Positions 17,321 through 26,174 of a DNA stretch of 59,047 nt are shown here, one piece after another. This DNA is from an uncultured Collinsella sp. (GTDB lineage: Bacteria; Actinomycetota; Coriobacteriia; Coriobacteriales; Coriobacteriaceae), in contig USQQ01000011.1 of assembly GCA_900556875.1 (NCBI GenBank), forward strand, positions 1-59,047, given 5' to 3'. A program made the position numbers and the translations under genes. Positions within the stretch are counted from its first letter, which is position 1. The number at the start of each line of letters is the position of its first letter. Under the pieces are notes generated by a model that saw only the letters and a list, made by a program, of their open reading frames with translations, had not been told where the DNA came from and did no database searches.

Positions 17321-18037
17321 TTAGAACAGGAGGGCGTAGATGACGGCGATGATGACGGAGGGAAGCATATTGGCAGTGCGGAAGGTCTGAGGACGGATAA
17401 GGTTGACGCCGACGCAGAAGATGAGCATGGAGCCTACGAGCGAAAGGCTGTCGAGGGCTGCCGTGGTCATGATGGGGGAGAGTGCACCGGCAAACAGCGT
17501 GATCGTCCCCTGGAACACGGCGACGGGCAGGGCGGAAAAGATGCAGCCGCGGCCAAGTGAGGCCGTCATGGTGCAGACGATGATGCAGTCCAGTGCGCCC
17601 TTGAGGGCAAGCGTTGACCAGTCGCCGAGCAGGCCGTCCTGAATCGATCCCACAATGGCCATGGCGCCGATACACACGGTGAGCGAAGTCGAGACAAAAG
17701 CGTTGGTGAACTCGTTATCGCCCTCGCTGCCGGTTTTGCGCTTGAGCCATTCGCCAAGGTTCTCAATGGCGGCTTCCAAGTCGACGGCCTCGCCGATGAG
17801 CGAACCGAGCGCAAATGAGACGATGAGCATGGTGGTACCGGTGGTCGACAGCGCCTTTCCATCGATAAGGAGCATCTTTTGCATGGTGCCGCCAAGGCCG
17901 ATAAACAGGACGCACAGCCCCGACGCTTTCATGAGCGTGTCTTGGATACGCGGTGTGATAAAGCGACCGCCCGCTAATCCCAAAAGACCGCCCGCAACTA
18001 AAAGGACAACGTTGATGATTGTTCCCAAGCCCGGCAT
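17321..18037 (-). CDS. DUF554 family membrane protein
   Basis: 238 aa from ATG 18037, which follows AGGAGGGCTC; the longer frame to 18106 has no such site. About six or seven hydrophobic segments with many Gly residues are visible (GTIINVVLLVAGGLLGLAGG, GLCVLFIGLGGTMQKML, a final MLPSVIIAVIYALLF). LIGEAVDLEAAIENLGEWLKRK is typical of the family. Function is unknown; the fold suggests a small-molecule channel or transporter. No operon partner: the gene stands between the TerB cassette and the exported-protein cluster. Confidence 0.85.
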   Translation of the reverse strand: MPGLGTIINVVLLVAGGLLGLAGGRFITPRIQDTLMKASGLCVLFIGLGGTMQKMLLIDGKALSTTGTTMLIVSFALGSLIGEAVDLEAAIENLGEWLKRKTGSEGDNEFTNAFVSTSLTVCIGAMAIVGSIQDGLLGDWSTLALKGALDCIIVCTMTASLGRGCIFSALPVAVFQGTITLFAGALSPIMTTAALDSLSLVGSMLIFCVGVNLIRPQTFRTANMLPSVIIAVIYALLF

Positions 18038-18155
18038 GAGCCCTCCTGTATTGATGCCAACGTGGCAATCGTAGCAGAATGGAATGCGAGACACATCGCG
18101 ACTCATCTAATACGTTATATAAGTGGTATTAGCAACGACGCGCAGTATTTAAGCC

Positions 18156-19586
18156 TCAGGTGGTTGTCGGGACATAGGGATAGTAGTCAAAGCGCAGTGT
18201 CATAAGCCGCTGTGGGGATTCAATAGCCGCGGCGATGATATTGGCATCGCGGGTACGATCAACCCCTTCGAGTTCGATCTGATACGAGACGTCTTGCATA
18301 ATGTCCAGACGTCGCCAGGCTAGGAGTGTGTCGCCATCGAATTCCAAGGTCTTGCCTCCGTCTGGGGCAACGGCGTATAGGCGCAATTTAGCGGTGGTTG
18401 CAGGGTCGACAACCGTGACCTTTTTAATTTCGTTTCGAGTATTCTTGGCGCCCAACAAGGTGAGCAGTGTTGGGGCCACGACCTCGCCCGATGGCAAAAA
18501 GACGACTTCGATGGATTCAGGAAATGCGATGATGGCCGACTTGCGGACGGGCTGATTGGCGGCGGCAACTTCGATGCTTGCAGCGTCGATGACCTCCGTG
18601 TGGTCGAGCGCGGCAAACACGCAGCAGTTACCTTCATCGATTTCTTGAGGATCAGCAAGCCCCAGACTGTCCGCGAGCTCGGGATCGTTTTGATCGGTAG
18701 CGGGCTCATTCGGTGCTTCGAAAGAAGCTGGGACGCTGTTTGTCGGCGATGACGTGTCGCCCGCACCCGCTTCCTTGTCCGCACTCTCTTCTTGTATGGT
18801 TGCGTTGATGGGTTCGTCGTTTGAGGGGAGCGTCTTGGCGTCAAGCGCGGAGGGGAGAATTCCGATGGCTCCGGATCCGTTCCACTCCATTTCGAGAAGC
18901 GCCGGGTCGGCAAGAATGCGTTGCCTGCTTTGCGCGTGGGCATCGATTTCAATAGGGCCTGCCTCTATCCCTCGTGTAAGGCTGAGTGATCCGGCTGGCT
19001 TCTCGAAATGAGCGTCTGTATCTTTGGTGCTGGCGGCGTAGAACAGCAGGGACGTTTCTCCCGCCGCGATGGCATCGGTGCCGGCTTTGGCCAGCCGCAA
19101 CGATGCCGTGAATGAGAGGGTGGGCTGCGTGTCGTCTGCATTCGCGGCGGCGCAGCCCAGACATATACCGCCTCCTTTCTCGAAAAACGCACCGTCAAAG
19201 GCGACCTTCGCTCCGTTCGCCGAGTCATCGACCGAAGCGATGTCGATGCGCAGCTCTAAATTGCATGGATCGCCATCTGCATCGAGCACAACCGAGCGCC
19301 ACGTGCAGACGGCGCGCCCCGCCTGGGAGCCGTTTACCTTGTTCGAACGATTGATATCCACGACTATCGAGCCGTCCGTATTACGACGAAGGCATCCCGA
19401 GGTTGAGATTGCGGCCTGTGCAATCGAAAAACGCTTACACGCAATGGCGCTCGACGGATTTGGTGCGGAGCTTAGGGCTGCTGGTAAGGAGTCTGCCATG
19501 ACGGGAGTCGCCCAAGCGGCGACAGGCGTTCCGGTTGCGAGCGCGCCGCAGAGTGCGACGACGGGCAAAAGGTTCTTCGATGCCAT
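18156..19586 (-). CDS. Secreted protein of unknown function
   Basis: 476 aa. A classical signal peptide (MASKNLLPVVALCGALATGTPVAAWA) opens the protein. The mature part has several Cys residues (including GGICLGCAAA), beta-rich stretches at about 85-260, an acidic Ser/Pro/Asn-rich middle region (about 265-330) and another beta-rich domain to the end. No C-terminal anchor is visible. It is the last of five minus-strand genes for small exported or membrane proteins (98, 169, 199, 103 and 476 aa). I recognise no family. Start is preceded by AAGGAGACCCC. Confidence 0.7.
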   Translation of the reverse strand: MASKNLLPVVALCGALATGTPVAAWATPVMADSLPAALSSAPNPSSAIACKRFSIAQAAISTSGCLRRNTDGSIVVDINRSNKVNGSQAGRAVCTWRSVVLDADGDPCNLELRIDIASVDDSANGAKVAFDGAFFEKGGGICLGCAAANADDTQPTLSFTASLRLAKAGTDAIAAGETSLLFYAASTKDTDAHFEKPAGSLSLTRGIEAGPIEIDAHAQSRQRILADPALLEMEWNGSGAIGILPSALDAKTLPSNDEPINATIQEESADKEAGAGDTSSPTNSVPASFEAPNEPATDQNDPELADSLGLADPQEIDEGNCCVFAALDHTEVIDAASIEVAAANQPVRKSAIIAFPESIEVVFLPSGEVVAPTLLTLLGAKNTRNEIKKVTVVDPATTAKLRLYAVAPDGGKTLEFDGDTLLAWRRLDIMQDVSYQIELEGVDRTRDANIIAAAIESPQRLMTLRFDYYPYVPTTT

Positions 19587-19604
19587 GGGGTCTCCTTAGC
19601 TAAT

Positions 19605-19916
19605 TTAGTGCGGCCTATCCGTGTTTTGTTTCTGGCTGTGTTTGATGTGCAGACCGAGGCCGGCGGTCCCCGCGCCTGCTGTTGTGGCACCTACTGCCAA
19701 GAGCCATCGTCTGTCGCCTGTCTGCGCCAACGGTTCCTCGCGGTCGCCGCGGTCGAGTTCCGAGAGATCGACCGTCACTTGCGTGGCGGCCTGTGCCTGT
19801 TCTTGCTGGGCAAAGGCCATGGCTGGCCCAAACGCTAGGATGCTGACGGTGGCGGCCAGGGCGATAGCCTTATGCCGTGTGCGCACCGGGCTCGACCGTC
19901 CAGGTGATCGTTGCAA
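19605..19916 (-). CDS. Small cell-wall-anchored protein with LAQTG sorting signal
   Basis: 103 aa at most. A hydrophobic signal sequence (about 17-37) is followed by only some 25 mature residues (QQEQAQAATQVTVDLSELDRGD) and then EPLAQTGD. A hydrophobic stretch (WLLAVGATTAGAGTAGLGLHI) and a basic tail come next. This is a complete LPxTG-like sorting signal of the LAxTG type. The displayed part is so short that it may serve as an anchor or pilin-like subunit. The start is uncertain: TTG at 19916 or GTG at 19886, both inside the end of the preceding gene, so the genes overlap. No sortase gene is in the window. Confidence 0.65.
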   Translation of the reverse strand: MQRSPGRSSPVRTRHKAIALAATVSILAFGPAMAFAQQEQAQAATQVTVDLSELDRGDREEPLAQTGDRRWLLAVGATTAGAGTAGLGLHIKHSQKQNTDRPH

Positions 19917-20469
19917 CCTGATCGCCTTCGCCGGTTACGCGGAAGATGTCGCGCGTGACGCGGGCGACGTTTCCGCTTGTCTTGAGCTTAATTTTGTCCG
20001 TGCCGCCGGCAATGCCCTGGTAGCCCATGTCGAAGGCTGCATTCTTGGAAAGATCGAGGCCCGTCTCCTGCATTGCGGCGCTGGCGTTCTGGAGTGCGCC
20101 GTCGGGGCCGACCTTAAAGTCGATGGAATTCTGCGCGGTTCCGGCCTTGGCGTCGGCGGCAATGGTCCAGGTGTTCATGGCGTCGATCTTCATGTTGGTG
20201 ACATGGATGCCGTAGGCCGAATGATTGTCGATGGTGGTCGCGTCTTCTGAGGGGCCCTGAAGCGTGCCGTCGGCCTTGGCGACGAAGGGAATAACCGTCG
20301 GAACTTTGAACTCTACGTTGTCGATCTCGGTCCTGACCATTACTTTCGTGGTTCCAACGCGCCCGGCTGCCAGAGCTGGCGTCGGGGCGGCGCCCATTGC
20401 GAGCGCGAGCGCGAGCCCTGCGCCCACGACGAGCGCTCTGGCTCCGTTCATGTTCCTGGTGATGTCCAT
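19870..20469 (-). CDS. Secreted beta-rich surface protein (WxL-like ending)
   Basis: 199 aa. Signal peptide of about 35 residues ends at PTPALAAG. The mature domain is beta-rich (RVGTTKVMVRTEIDNVEFKVPTVIPF, YGIHVTNMKIDAMNTWTI). It closes with VATITWTVEPG, reminiscent of the second WxL motif of WxL surface proteins; only one such motif is clear, so membership is doubtful. ATG at 20469 follows AAAGGAACGACC. It overlaps the LAQTG-protein gene downstream by up to 47 bases, which implies coupled expression and perhaps a joint surface structure. Confidence 0.7.
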   Translation of the reverse strand: MDITRNMNGARALVVGAGLALALAMGAAPTPALAAGRVGTTKVMVRTEIDNVEFKVPTVIPFVAKADGTLQGPSEDATTIDNHSAYGIHVTNMKIDAMNTWTIAADAKAGTAQNSIDFKVGPDGALQNASAAMQETGLDLSKNAAFDMGYQGIAGGTDKIKLKTSGNVARVTRDIFRVTGEGDQVATITWTVEPGAHTA

Positions 20470-20559
20470 GGTCGTTCCTTTCTATTCGCCGCGGGCCGTC
20501 CCCGCGATGATTGGACGAATGCTGGTGAATTGCGTGCGGTGCCGCGTCGGCCGAAAAAG

Positions 20560-21069
20560 CTAGTTCTCGGCTTGCTCAACCCGTACCCTGACACGTGTCG
20601 GATTGCCGTGGCTGTCGAGGGTCTTGGCATCGAGTGCCTGGATCTCGATGTATGCCTCGCCTTCTTTGATGTCGCCGGCGGGGCACGTCTCGATTGTCTT
20701 GCCGGTCTCGACCACACCGGATTCGTACATGGTCTCGTCGTTTTGGATGACGCGGAATCGCTGGGGAAATTTATTGTCTTGGACGTTTTGCACGTTGACG
20801 CGCAGCTTGCCGTCCTCCTGTAGCTGAGCGACCGGCGCGACCGAAATCGTCATCATGTTGTCGCGGACGATGGCATCGAGCTCATCTTGGATTTCTTGTC
20901 GCGATTTGCCCTCTGCCGTCGTGACTGAGGCGCCCGCTTCGGGCACGGGCTGCGACTGCCAGGCGTATAGCCCTACGGCGATGAGGGCGCAGACGATAGC
21001 CAGGCAGACAACGACGAGTTTCTTGCGACGCCCCAGTCCTGCGAGGCGGGGCGGCTTCTTCGCACTCAT
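20560..21069 (-). CDS. Single-pass membrane protein of the surface cluster
   Basis: 169 aa. A short basic cytoplasmic tail (about 20 residues with RRKK) precedes one membrane segment (VVVCLAIVCALIAVGLYAW, about 20-38). An outside domain of about 125 residues follows with a beta-rich pattern (MMTISVAPVAQL, KLRVNVQNVQDNKFPQRFRVIQNDETMYESGVV, AYIEIQALDAKTL), similar in outline to exported immunoglobulin-like or chaperone-like domains. No family recognised. Its ATG overlaps the stop of the 98-aa gene by four bases, so they form an operon. Confidence 0.7.
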   Translation of the reverse strand: MSAKKPPRLAGLGRRKKLVVVCLAIVCALIAVGLYAWQSQPVPEAGASVTTAEGKSRQEIQDELDAIVRDNMMTISVAPVAQLQEDGKLRVNVQNVQDNKFPQRFRVIQNDETMYESGVVETGKTIETCPAGDIKEGEAYIEIQALDAKTLDSHGNPTRVRVRVEQAEN

Positions 21070-21362
21070 GCGGCGTCCTTGGTGGTGTAGACACGTGCGA
21101 ACGTGGACGGGTCCGCTCCAAAGAGCATGTGAAGCATCAGGCGGCGCGAGTAGATGAGCTCGTCAAAGTCGTGAGGGAGCTCGATGTCGTGGATACGCGC
21201 GATGTGGTGGGCGAGCGCCGAGAACGACTCGGGGTCGCAGATAACATCGGTGGTGACGTGGTAGACCGCCGTATCGGGGAACGCCTCTTCGTCGAAAGGC
21301 AGGAGATAGGGATCGTCGTCGACCTCGATGGCGACGCCGTACTGGGGCCAGTAATATGCCAT
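21066..21362 (-). CDS. Small acidic hypothetical protein
   Basis: 98 aa, no membrane segment or signal. Rich in aromatic and acidic residues (MAYYWPQYGVAIEVDDDPYLLPFDEEAFP) with a His-rich helix (ALAHHIARIHDIELPHDFDELIY). I do not recognise it. ATG is preceded by GGGAGGTTCCC. First gene of the five-gene cluster for exported proteins and translationally coupled to the next (4-base overlap), so it may be a cytoplasmic regulator or assembly factor for them (inference). Confidence 0.65.
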   Translation of the reverse strand: MAYYWPQYGVAIEVDDDPYLLPFDEEAFPDTAVYHVTTDVICDPESFSALAHHIARIHDIELPHDFDELIYSRRLMLHMLFGADPSTFARVYTTKDAA

Positions 21363-21708
21363 GGGAACCTCCCTGCTTCTGGGGCCAAAACTTCTATCGG
21401 TTTTGGTTGTCGACGCCGACCGTATCAGCCGCTACTTGACCAATTTCTGACCAAATGCTTGACGGATTGACATCTCCGCAGGTAAAAGGTGGAAAAAATT
21501 ACTTCAACTTTTTTCGAGCGACAATCGAGCGGTCGGCGACGGCGGGGCGATATGTGTCAAAAGCATCGTCTGCCGAGGAAGCCTTGCCGTTCGCCGAATT
21601 GCACAAACGTAAAAATCGCCAATTATGGAGACGGTCTCGAACACGTCGACGAAACGATGCGGTAACATCTCCCTGCAAACACTGTAGTTAGCTAAAGGGG
21701 GAGTTCGC
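21363..21708. promoter_or_regulatory. Divergent regulatory region, 346 bases
   Basis: Separates the minus-strand surface cluster from the plus-strand dehydrogenase-ETF operon. AT-rich around 21480-21515. TTGCAC at 21599-21604 with ATTATG at 21622-21627 (17-base spacing) is a possible promoter for the operon. Two TTGAC/TTGACC-like boxes lie at 21437-21476. No gene is supported here. Confidence 0.4.
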
Positions 21709-23310
21709 GTGTCTGCAACCATTAAACCCTTCACCGATGAGTTCGAAGAGTATGGCCGCGATGAATCTCGTGCATCGGGCGAAGCATCGAGCATCTCGTT
21801 TCCGACAACGGAAGACGAGGTCCGTGCCATTTTGGAAACGCTCCATGCCGAGCGTGTCCCGGTAACGGTTCAGGGCGCCCGAACCGGCCTTGCCGCCGGT
21901 GCCGTGCCCCACGGTGGGCATATCCTCAATACTTCCCGTATGAATCGCTACTTGGGCCTTCGCCGCGATGAACAAGGCCAATTTCTGCTGCGCGTGGAGC
22001 CGGGCGTTGTGCTCTCGGAGCTGCGTAAGCAGCTGAGCAAGAAGGTACTGCCGACCGCTGGTTGGGACCAGGCATCGCTTGAGGCCTACGAGGAGTTCCA
22101 AGAGTCCCCCGAGCAGTTCTTTCCCACCGATCCCACCGAGGCATCTGCCTGTCTGGGTGGCATGGCGGCATGCAACGCCTCCGGCGCCCGCAGCTACGCT
22201 TACGGCCCCATGCGCCCGCATATCACGGGACTCCACGTCGCGCTGGCTGATGGCGATTTGCTTGAGCTTCAGCGCGGCGAGGCTTTTGCCCAGGGCCGCC
22301 ACCTGTCGCTCGTGACGGCAGAGGGCCGTACGCTCGAGCTCGATCTTCCCGGCTATACCATGCCCGAGACAAAAAATGCCTCAGGCTATTTCGTTGCGGA
22401 CGATATGGACGCCATCGACCTCTTTATCGGCGCGTGCGGCACGCTCGGCGTTATCACCGAGCTCGAGATTGCCCTGCAGGCGGCGCCTGCGGTCGTTTGG
22501 GGTGTGAGTTGCTTTTTCGATAGCGAGGACAAGGCGGTGTCCTTTACCGATTCCGTGCGCCCTGTCCTGTCCCATGCGGCTGCCATCGAGTACTTCGATG
22601 CTGGCGCCCTGGATATTCTACGTCGCCAGCGCGAGCAGTCGACGGCGTTTGCCTCGCTGCCGGCGCTCGACAAAGAGGCCAAGGTATGTGTCTACGTGGA
22701 GCTCGATTGCGATGACGAGGCGCAGGCGACCGAGGAGCTGTACCACTTGGGATGGGTGCTGGAGCTTGCGGGCGGCCGCGACGATGCGACATGGGTCGCC
22801 CGCAACGAAGTCGATCGCGAGTGCCAGCGGTTCTTCCGCCACGCGGTGCCCGAGAGCGTCAACATGCTCATTGACGAGCGTCGCCGCACCGACCCCACCA
22901 TTACCAAGCTGGGATCGGATATGTCGGTGCCCAATGCACGCCTTGCCGATGTCGTGGCCCTCTATCGCCGCACGCTGGCCGAAAGCGGGCTTGAGTCTGC
23001 TGCCTGGGGACACATCGGGAACAACCATCTGCATGTGAACATCCTGCCGCGCGATGCGCAAGACTACCGTCGTGGTGGAGAGCTCTTTGCCCAGTGGGCT
23101 TCCGAGGTCACGGCCATGGGCGGTGCCGTTTCTGCCGAACACGGCGTCGGCAAGATCAAGGCGGGCTTCTTGGAGACGATGTACGGCCACGAGGCCATGG
23201 TCGAGTCGGCGCGTCTCAAACTCCAGCTTGATCCTGCCGGCCAGCTGGGTCGCGGCAACCTGTTTACGGAGAAGCTCTTGGATGAACTCGTCCAGAAAGG
23301 GGGCGCGTGA
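21709..23310 (+). CDS. FAD-binding 2-hydroxyacid (lactate-type) dehydrogenase
   Basis: 533 aa. A PCMH-type FAD-binding domain (TVQGARTGLAAGAVPHGG, FPTDPTEASACLGGMAACNASGARSYAYGPMRPHI, ACGTLGVITELEI) is followed by an FAD-linked oxidase C-terminal domain with WGHIGNNHLHVNILP and SAEHGVGKIKAGFL, the usual GlcD/LctD pattern. Starts at GTG with AAAGGGGGAG seven bases upstream. EtfB and ferredoxin-fused EtfA genes follow with no gap, the arrangement of electron-confurcating lactate dehydrogenase (LctBCD) of acetogens. In that system lactate oxidation with NAD is driven by reduced ferredoxin. Substrate could also be glycolate or another 2-hydroxyacid. Confidence 0.85.
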   Translation: MSATIKPFTDEFEEYGRDESRASGEASSISFPTTEDEVRAILETLHAERVPVTVQGARTGLAAGAVPHGGHILNTSRMNRYLGLRRDEQGQFLLRVEPGVVLSELRKQLSKKVLPTAGWDQASLEAYEEFQESPEQFFPTDPTEASACLGGMAACNASGARSYAYGPMRPHITGLHVALADGDLLELQRGEAFAQGRHLSLVTAEGRTLELDLPGYTMPETKNASGYFVADDMDAIDLFIGACGTLGVITELEIALQAAPAVVWGVSCFFDSEDKAVSFTDSVRPVLSHAAAIEYFDAGALDILRRQREQSTAFASLPALDKEAKVCVYVELDCDDEAQATEELYHLGWVLELAGGRDDATWVARNEVDRECQRFFRHAVPESVNMLIDERRRTDPTITKLGSDMSVPNARLADVVALYRRTLAESGLESAAWGHIGNNHLHVNILPRDAQDYRRGGELFAQWASEVTAMGGAVSAEHGVGKIKAGFLETMYGHEAMVESARLKLQLDPAGQLGRGNLFTEKLLDELVQKGGA

Positions 23311-23312
23311 AG

Positions 23313-24128
23313 ATGAGTGATTTCCATATGGTGGTGTGCGTCAAGGCGGTGCCCGGAAGCACCGAGGTCAAGATGGACCCCAAGACCAATACTATCGTGC
23401 GTGATGGCAAGCAGGCGGTCATTAATCCCTTCGATGCAAGTGCTCTCGAATGTGCGCTAGCGCTGAAGGACGACTTTATCGGCTTTGGCATGGACGTGCG
23501 TGTGACGGTGGTGTCGATGGGCATCCCCGCGACCGAATCGCTGCTGCGCGACTGCATCGCCCGCGGTGCCGACGACGCGCTGCTGCTGACCGACCGAGCC
23601 TTTGCGGGCGCCGATACCCTAGCCACCACCTATGCCCTCAAATGCGGCATCGAGGCACTCGATGAGGACTTTGACCTGATCATCTGCGGCAAGATGGCAG
23701 TGGACGGCGATACGGCCCAGATCGGCTCCGAGCTGGCCGGCGCCTTTGGGGTCCCCTGCGTGACCGACGTGAGCTGTGTGCAGAGCGCGGGATTTACGAC
23801 GTGTGGCTCGCTGGCGCTCGTTCACGGCTGCGATGCCGGCGAGGAGACGGTGTACCTGGAGATGCCGTGTGCGATGACGACTGCCAAGGAGATTGGCCAG
23901 CTGCGCATGCCGAGTATTGCCGGTATTCGCGCGGCCGAGGATGCAGACGTGCGTGTGGCCAGCGCTGCCGACGTAAACGCCGATCCCTCGCGTTGCGGCC
24001 TTGCCGGATCACCGACGCAGGTCGTGCGCTCGTTTGTGCCCGACCGTGACCAAACGTGCGAGGCCGTCGAGGGAACGGCGTCCGAGCAGGCGGTAAAACT
24101 TGCCAAGATTATTGAGGGGATGGCATAG
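23313..24128 (+). CDS. etfB: Electron transfer flavoprotein beta subunit
   Basis: 271 aa from ATG 23313, nine bases after AAAGGGGG; a GTG at 23307 would overlap the upstream stop codon but sits too close to that site. Family features include VVCVKAVPGSTEV at the start, VVSMGIPATESLLRDCIARGADDALLLTDRAFAGADTLATTYAL (flavin/nucleotide-binding region) and DLIICGKMAVDGDTAQIGSELAGAFG. The protein pairs with EtfA and, in confurcating complexes, carries the bifurcating FAD. It is expected to pass electrons between the adjacent dehydrogenase, NAD(H) and ferredoxin. Confidence 0.9.
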   Translation: MSDFHMVVCVKAVPGSTEVKMDPKTNTIVRDGKQAVINPFDASALECALALKDDFIGFGMDVRVTVVSMGIPATESLLRDCIARGADDALLLTDRAFAGADTLATTYALKCGIEALDEDFDLIICGKMAVDGDTAQIGSELAGAFGVPCVTDVSCVQSAGFTTCGSLALVHGCDAGEETVYLEMPCAMTTAKEIGQLRMPSIAGIRAAEDADVRVASAADVNADPSRCGLAGSPTQVVRSFVPDRDQTCEAVEGTASEQAVKLAKIIEGMA

Positions 24129-25334
24129 ATGAGCGGGCTGATTATCGATAGCGAAGCCTGTATCGGCTGCGGTCGCTGCGTTCGCGCCTGCGCCTCGGGC
24201 GGCATTGTGGTGGAGGGTGAGCGCCCCAATCGCTGTGCCCGCGTAACCGACGGCTGTATCCTGTGCGGTGGGTGCGTCGACGCCTGCCCCGTCAACGCCA
24301 TCTCGATTGAGCGCGACGAGGCCGCCGGCGCGGCAGACCTTGACGCATATCGAGACATCTGGATCTTCGTGCAGACTGACGAGCACGATGCCGTTGCATC
24401 CGTGGCCTTCGAGCTCATGGGCAAGGGGCGCGAGCTTGCCGATGCCCGCGGCTGCCGTCTGGTGGCACTGGTCGGCATGAGCCCCGAGGGCTCACTCGGG
24501 GACCTGGAGCATCTGATTTGCGCCGGTGCGGACGAAGTTCTGGTCTGTCGTGACGAGCGCCTGCGTCAGAACGACGCGGAGGTCTACGCCCGCTTGATCT
24601 GCGATTTGGTAGCCGAGCGCAAGCCCGAGGCCATTCTGTACGGCGCGACCGCCTTTGGTCGCGAGCTGGCGCCCGGTGTGGCCGTGCGCTTGCAGACGGG
24701 CCTTACGGCCGATTGCACGGTGCTTTCGATGGATACGGAGACGGGTCTGCTGCAGCAGACGCGCCCGGCGTTTGGCGGCAACCTGATGGCCACCATTATC
24801 TGCCCCAACCACCGTCCTCAGATGGCAACGGTGCGCCCCGGCATCTTTAAGGCGCCCGAGTTTGACTATAGCCGCTCCGGCACGATTGCCCAGGTAGTGC
24901 TAGCGGATGACGTTAAGGCCCGTGTCGAGATCTCGATTCCCGCCGAGGAGTGGGGACAGCAGGCCTCAATTGCCGATGCCGAGCGTCTAGTCGTGGTGGG
25001 CCGCGGCATCGGCTCCAAGAAAAACCTACCGCTGATGCGAAAGCTTGCCGAGGCTCTGGGTGCCGAGCTTGGCTGCACGCGCCCCGTGGTGGAGGCCGGC
25101 TGGCTGGAGTATCGCCACCAAATTGGCCAGACGGGTGTATCGGTCTCGCCCAAGCTCCTCGTGAGCATCGGTGTCTCGGGCGCTATCCAGCATCTCGCCG
25201 GCATCGGTGGGGCGGAGTGCATTGTCGCCATCAATGAGGACCCGGATGCCCCCATCTTTGGTGCCGCCCAGTACAAGGTCGTCGGCGATGCCGTTGAGAT
25301 CGTTGAGGAGCTGCTGGCTCAGCTTGAGCGCTAA
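24129..25334 (+). CDS. etfA: EtfA with N-terminal 2[4Fe-4S] ferredoxin domain
   Basis: 401 aa. Two four-cysteine clusters open the protein (Cys11, 14, 17, 21 and Cys43, 46, 49, 53, with the CxxCxxCxxxC pattern). The ETF alpha fold follows, ending with the FAD-binding motif region (GRGIGSKKNLPLMRKLAEALGAELGCTRPVVEAGW, QIGQTGVSVSPKLLVSIGVSGAIQHLAGI, AAQYKVVGDAVEIVEELL). The ferredoxin fusion is characteristic of LctC and other energy-conserving ETFs rather than mitochondrial-type EtfA. ATG follows the etfB stop directly, with GAGGGGATG upstream. Its 3' end overlaps the convergent HD-domain gene by four bases. Confidence 0.92.
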   Translation: MSGLIIDSEACIGCGRCVRACASGGIVVEGERPNRCARVTDGCILCGGCVDACPVNAISIERDEAAGAADLDAYRDIWIFVQTDEHDAVASVAFELMGKGRELADARGCRLVALVGMSPEGSLGDLEHLICAGADEVLVCRDERLRQNDAEVYARLICDLVAERKPEAILYGATAFGRELAPGVAVRLQTGLTADCTVLSMDTETGLLQQTRPAFGGNLMATIICPNHRPQMATVRPGIFKAPEFDYSRSGTIAQVVLADDVKARVEISIPAEEWGQQASIADAERLVVVGRGIGSKKNLPLMRKLAEALGAELGCTRPVVEAGWLEYRHQIGQTGVSVSPKLLVSIGVSGAIQHLAGIGGAECIVAINEDPDAPIFGAAQYKVVGDAVEIVEELLAQLER

Positions 25335-26143
25335 GCGCGCGTCAGCCAGTCGCGCATCTCGTCCTTTAGGCGGCTCCAGGTTGCCTGCGTGGCGGGGTCG
25401 GTAAAGGGCCGCGTAATGCCAAAGGGCGCGTCGAGCAGGCGGTGGATATCGCCCTGTTCGCGCGCCAGCGCGCGGCTCGCTGGATAGACGAGCTCAAACA
25501 TAAAGCAGATGAGTCCCACCAGGTAGTCTGCGGGCTCATCGCGCTCATCGCGTGCGACGCAGCGGTGCTCGTCAAAGGCGGTAAGCGCCGGTGCCGAGAA
25601 GTGGCTGGCGAGAAATGCGTCCTCATCCACCTTGAGGATGGTCTCGACGGTGCTGTCGGCGATGGTGCGCATAATGTCGATCTTGTCACCATCGCGCACG
25701 ATCTCGCAGAAGCTCCGTGTACGGGTGTCGAGTTCCGTGGGCAGGCGAAAATTGCTGTGGTGGGCGATGCTCGCGCGGATCAGTTCGTCCTCTGCCGGGT
25801 CATCGATAAAGTCGCGGATGCTCGTTACGGCGGGTGCATCGGCGGGATTCTCGCCAAAGAGGACCTCGATGCCCAGCGCTGCATGGCTCATGCTCTCGGC
25901 GTCCTTAAAGGTGTCCCAGCGCCGCAACTGCTCAAAGCGGCCCATATCGTGTAGCAGGCCGCAAAGCCATGCCAGGTCAATGTCCTGCGCTGGCCAACCC
26001 TGTTCACGCGCCACGGCATCGCATACTTCGGCAACGTGGTACGTATGCTCGATTTTGAGTGCGATGCGTGGGTTGGTGGCGTCGTAGGCGTCGGTATAGG
26101 TCTTGAAGGCCGCAGCCGCCCGCGCACGATCGATAGCTGTCAT
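25331..26143 (-). CDS. HD-domain phosphohydrolase
   Basis: 270 aa. HD superfamily metal site: KIEHTYHVAEVCD (first His) and WLCGLLHDMGRFEQL (His-Asp pair), then SHAALGIEVLF and ASIAHHSNFRLP with further His. Substrate cannot be predicted; relatives hydrolyse nucleotides or phosphorylated metabolites. The C-terminal half (about 150-270) is helical and lacks other motifs. ATG at 26143 follows AGGAAG. The gene is convergent with etfA and has its own promoter region, overlapped by a perfect inverted repeat at 26175-26210. Confidence 0.85.
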   Translation of the reverse strand: MTAIDRARAAAAFKTYTDAYDATNPRIALKIEHTYHVAEVCDAVAREQGWPAQDIDLAWLCGLLHDMGRFEQLRRWDTFKDAESMSHAALGIEVLFGENPADAPAVTSIRDFIDDPAEDELIRASIAHHSNFRLPTELDTRTRSFCEIVRDGDKIDIMRTIADSTVETILKVDEDAFLASHFSAPALTAFDEHRCVARDERDEPADYLVGLICFMFELVYPASRALAREQGDIHRLLDAPFGITRPFTDPATQATWSRLKDEMRDWLTRA

Positions 26144-26174
26144 AATGACTTCCTAAAAAGTTGTGTCTTTCGAT

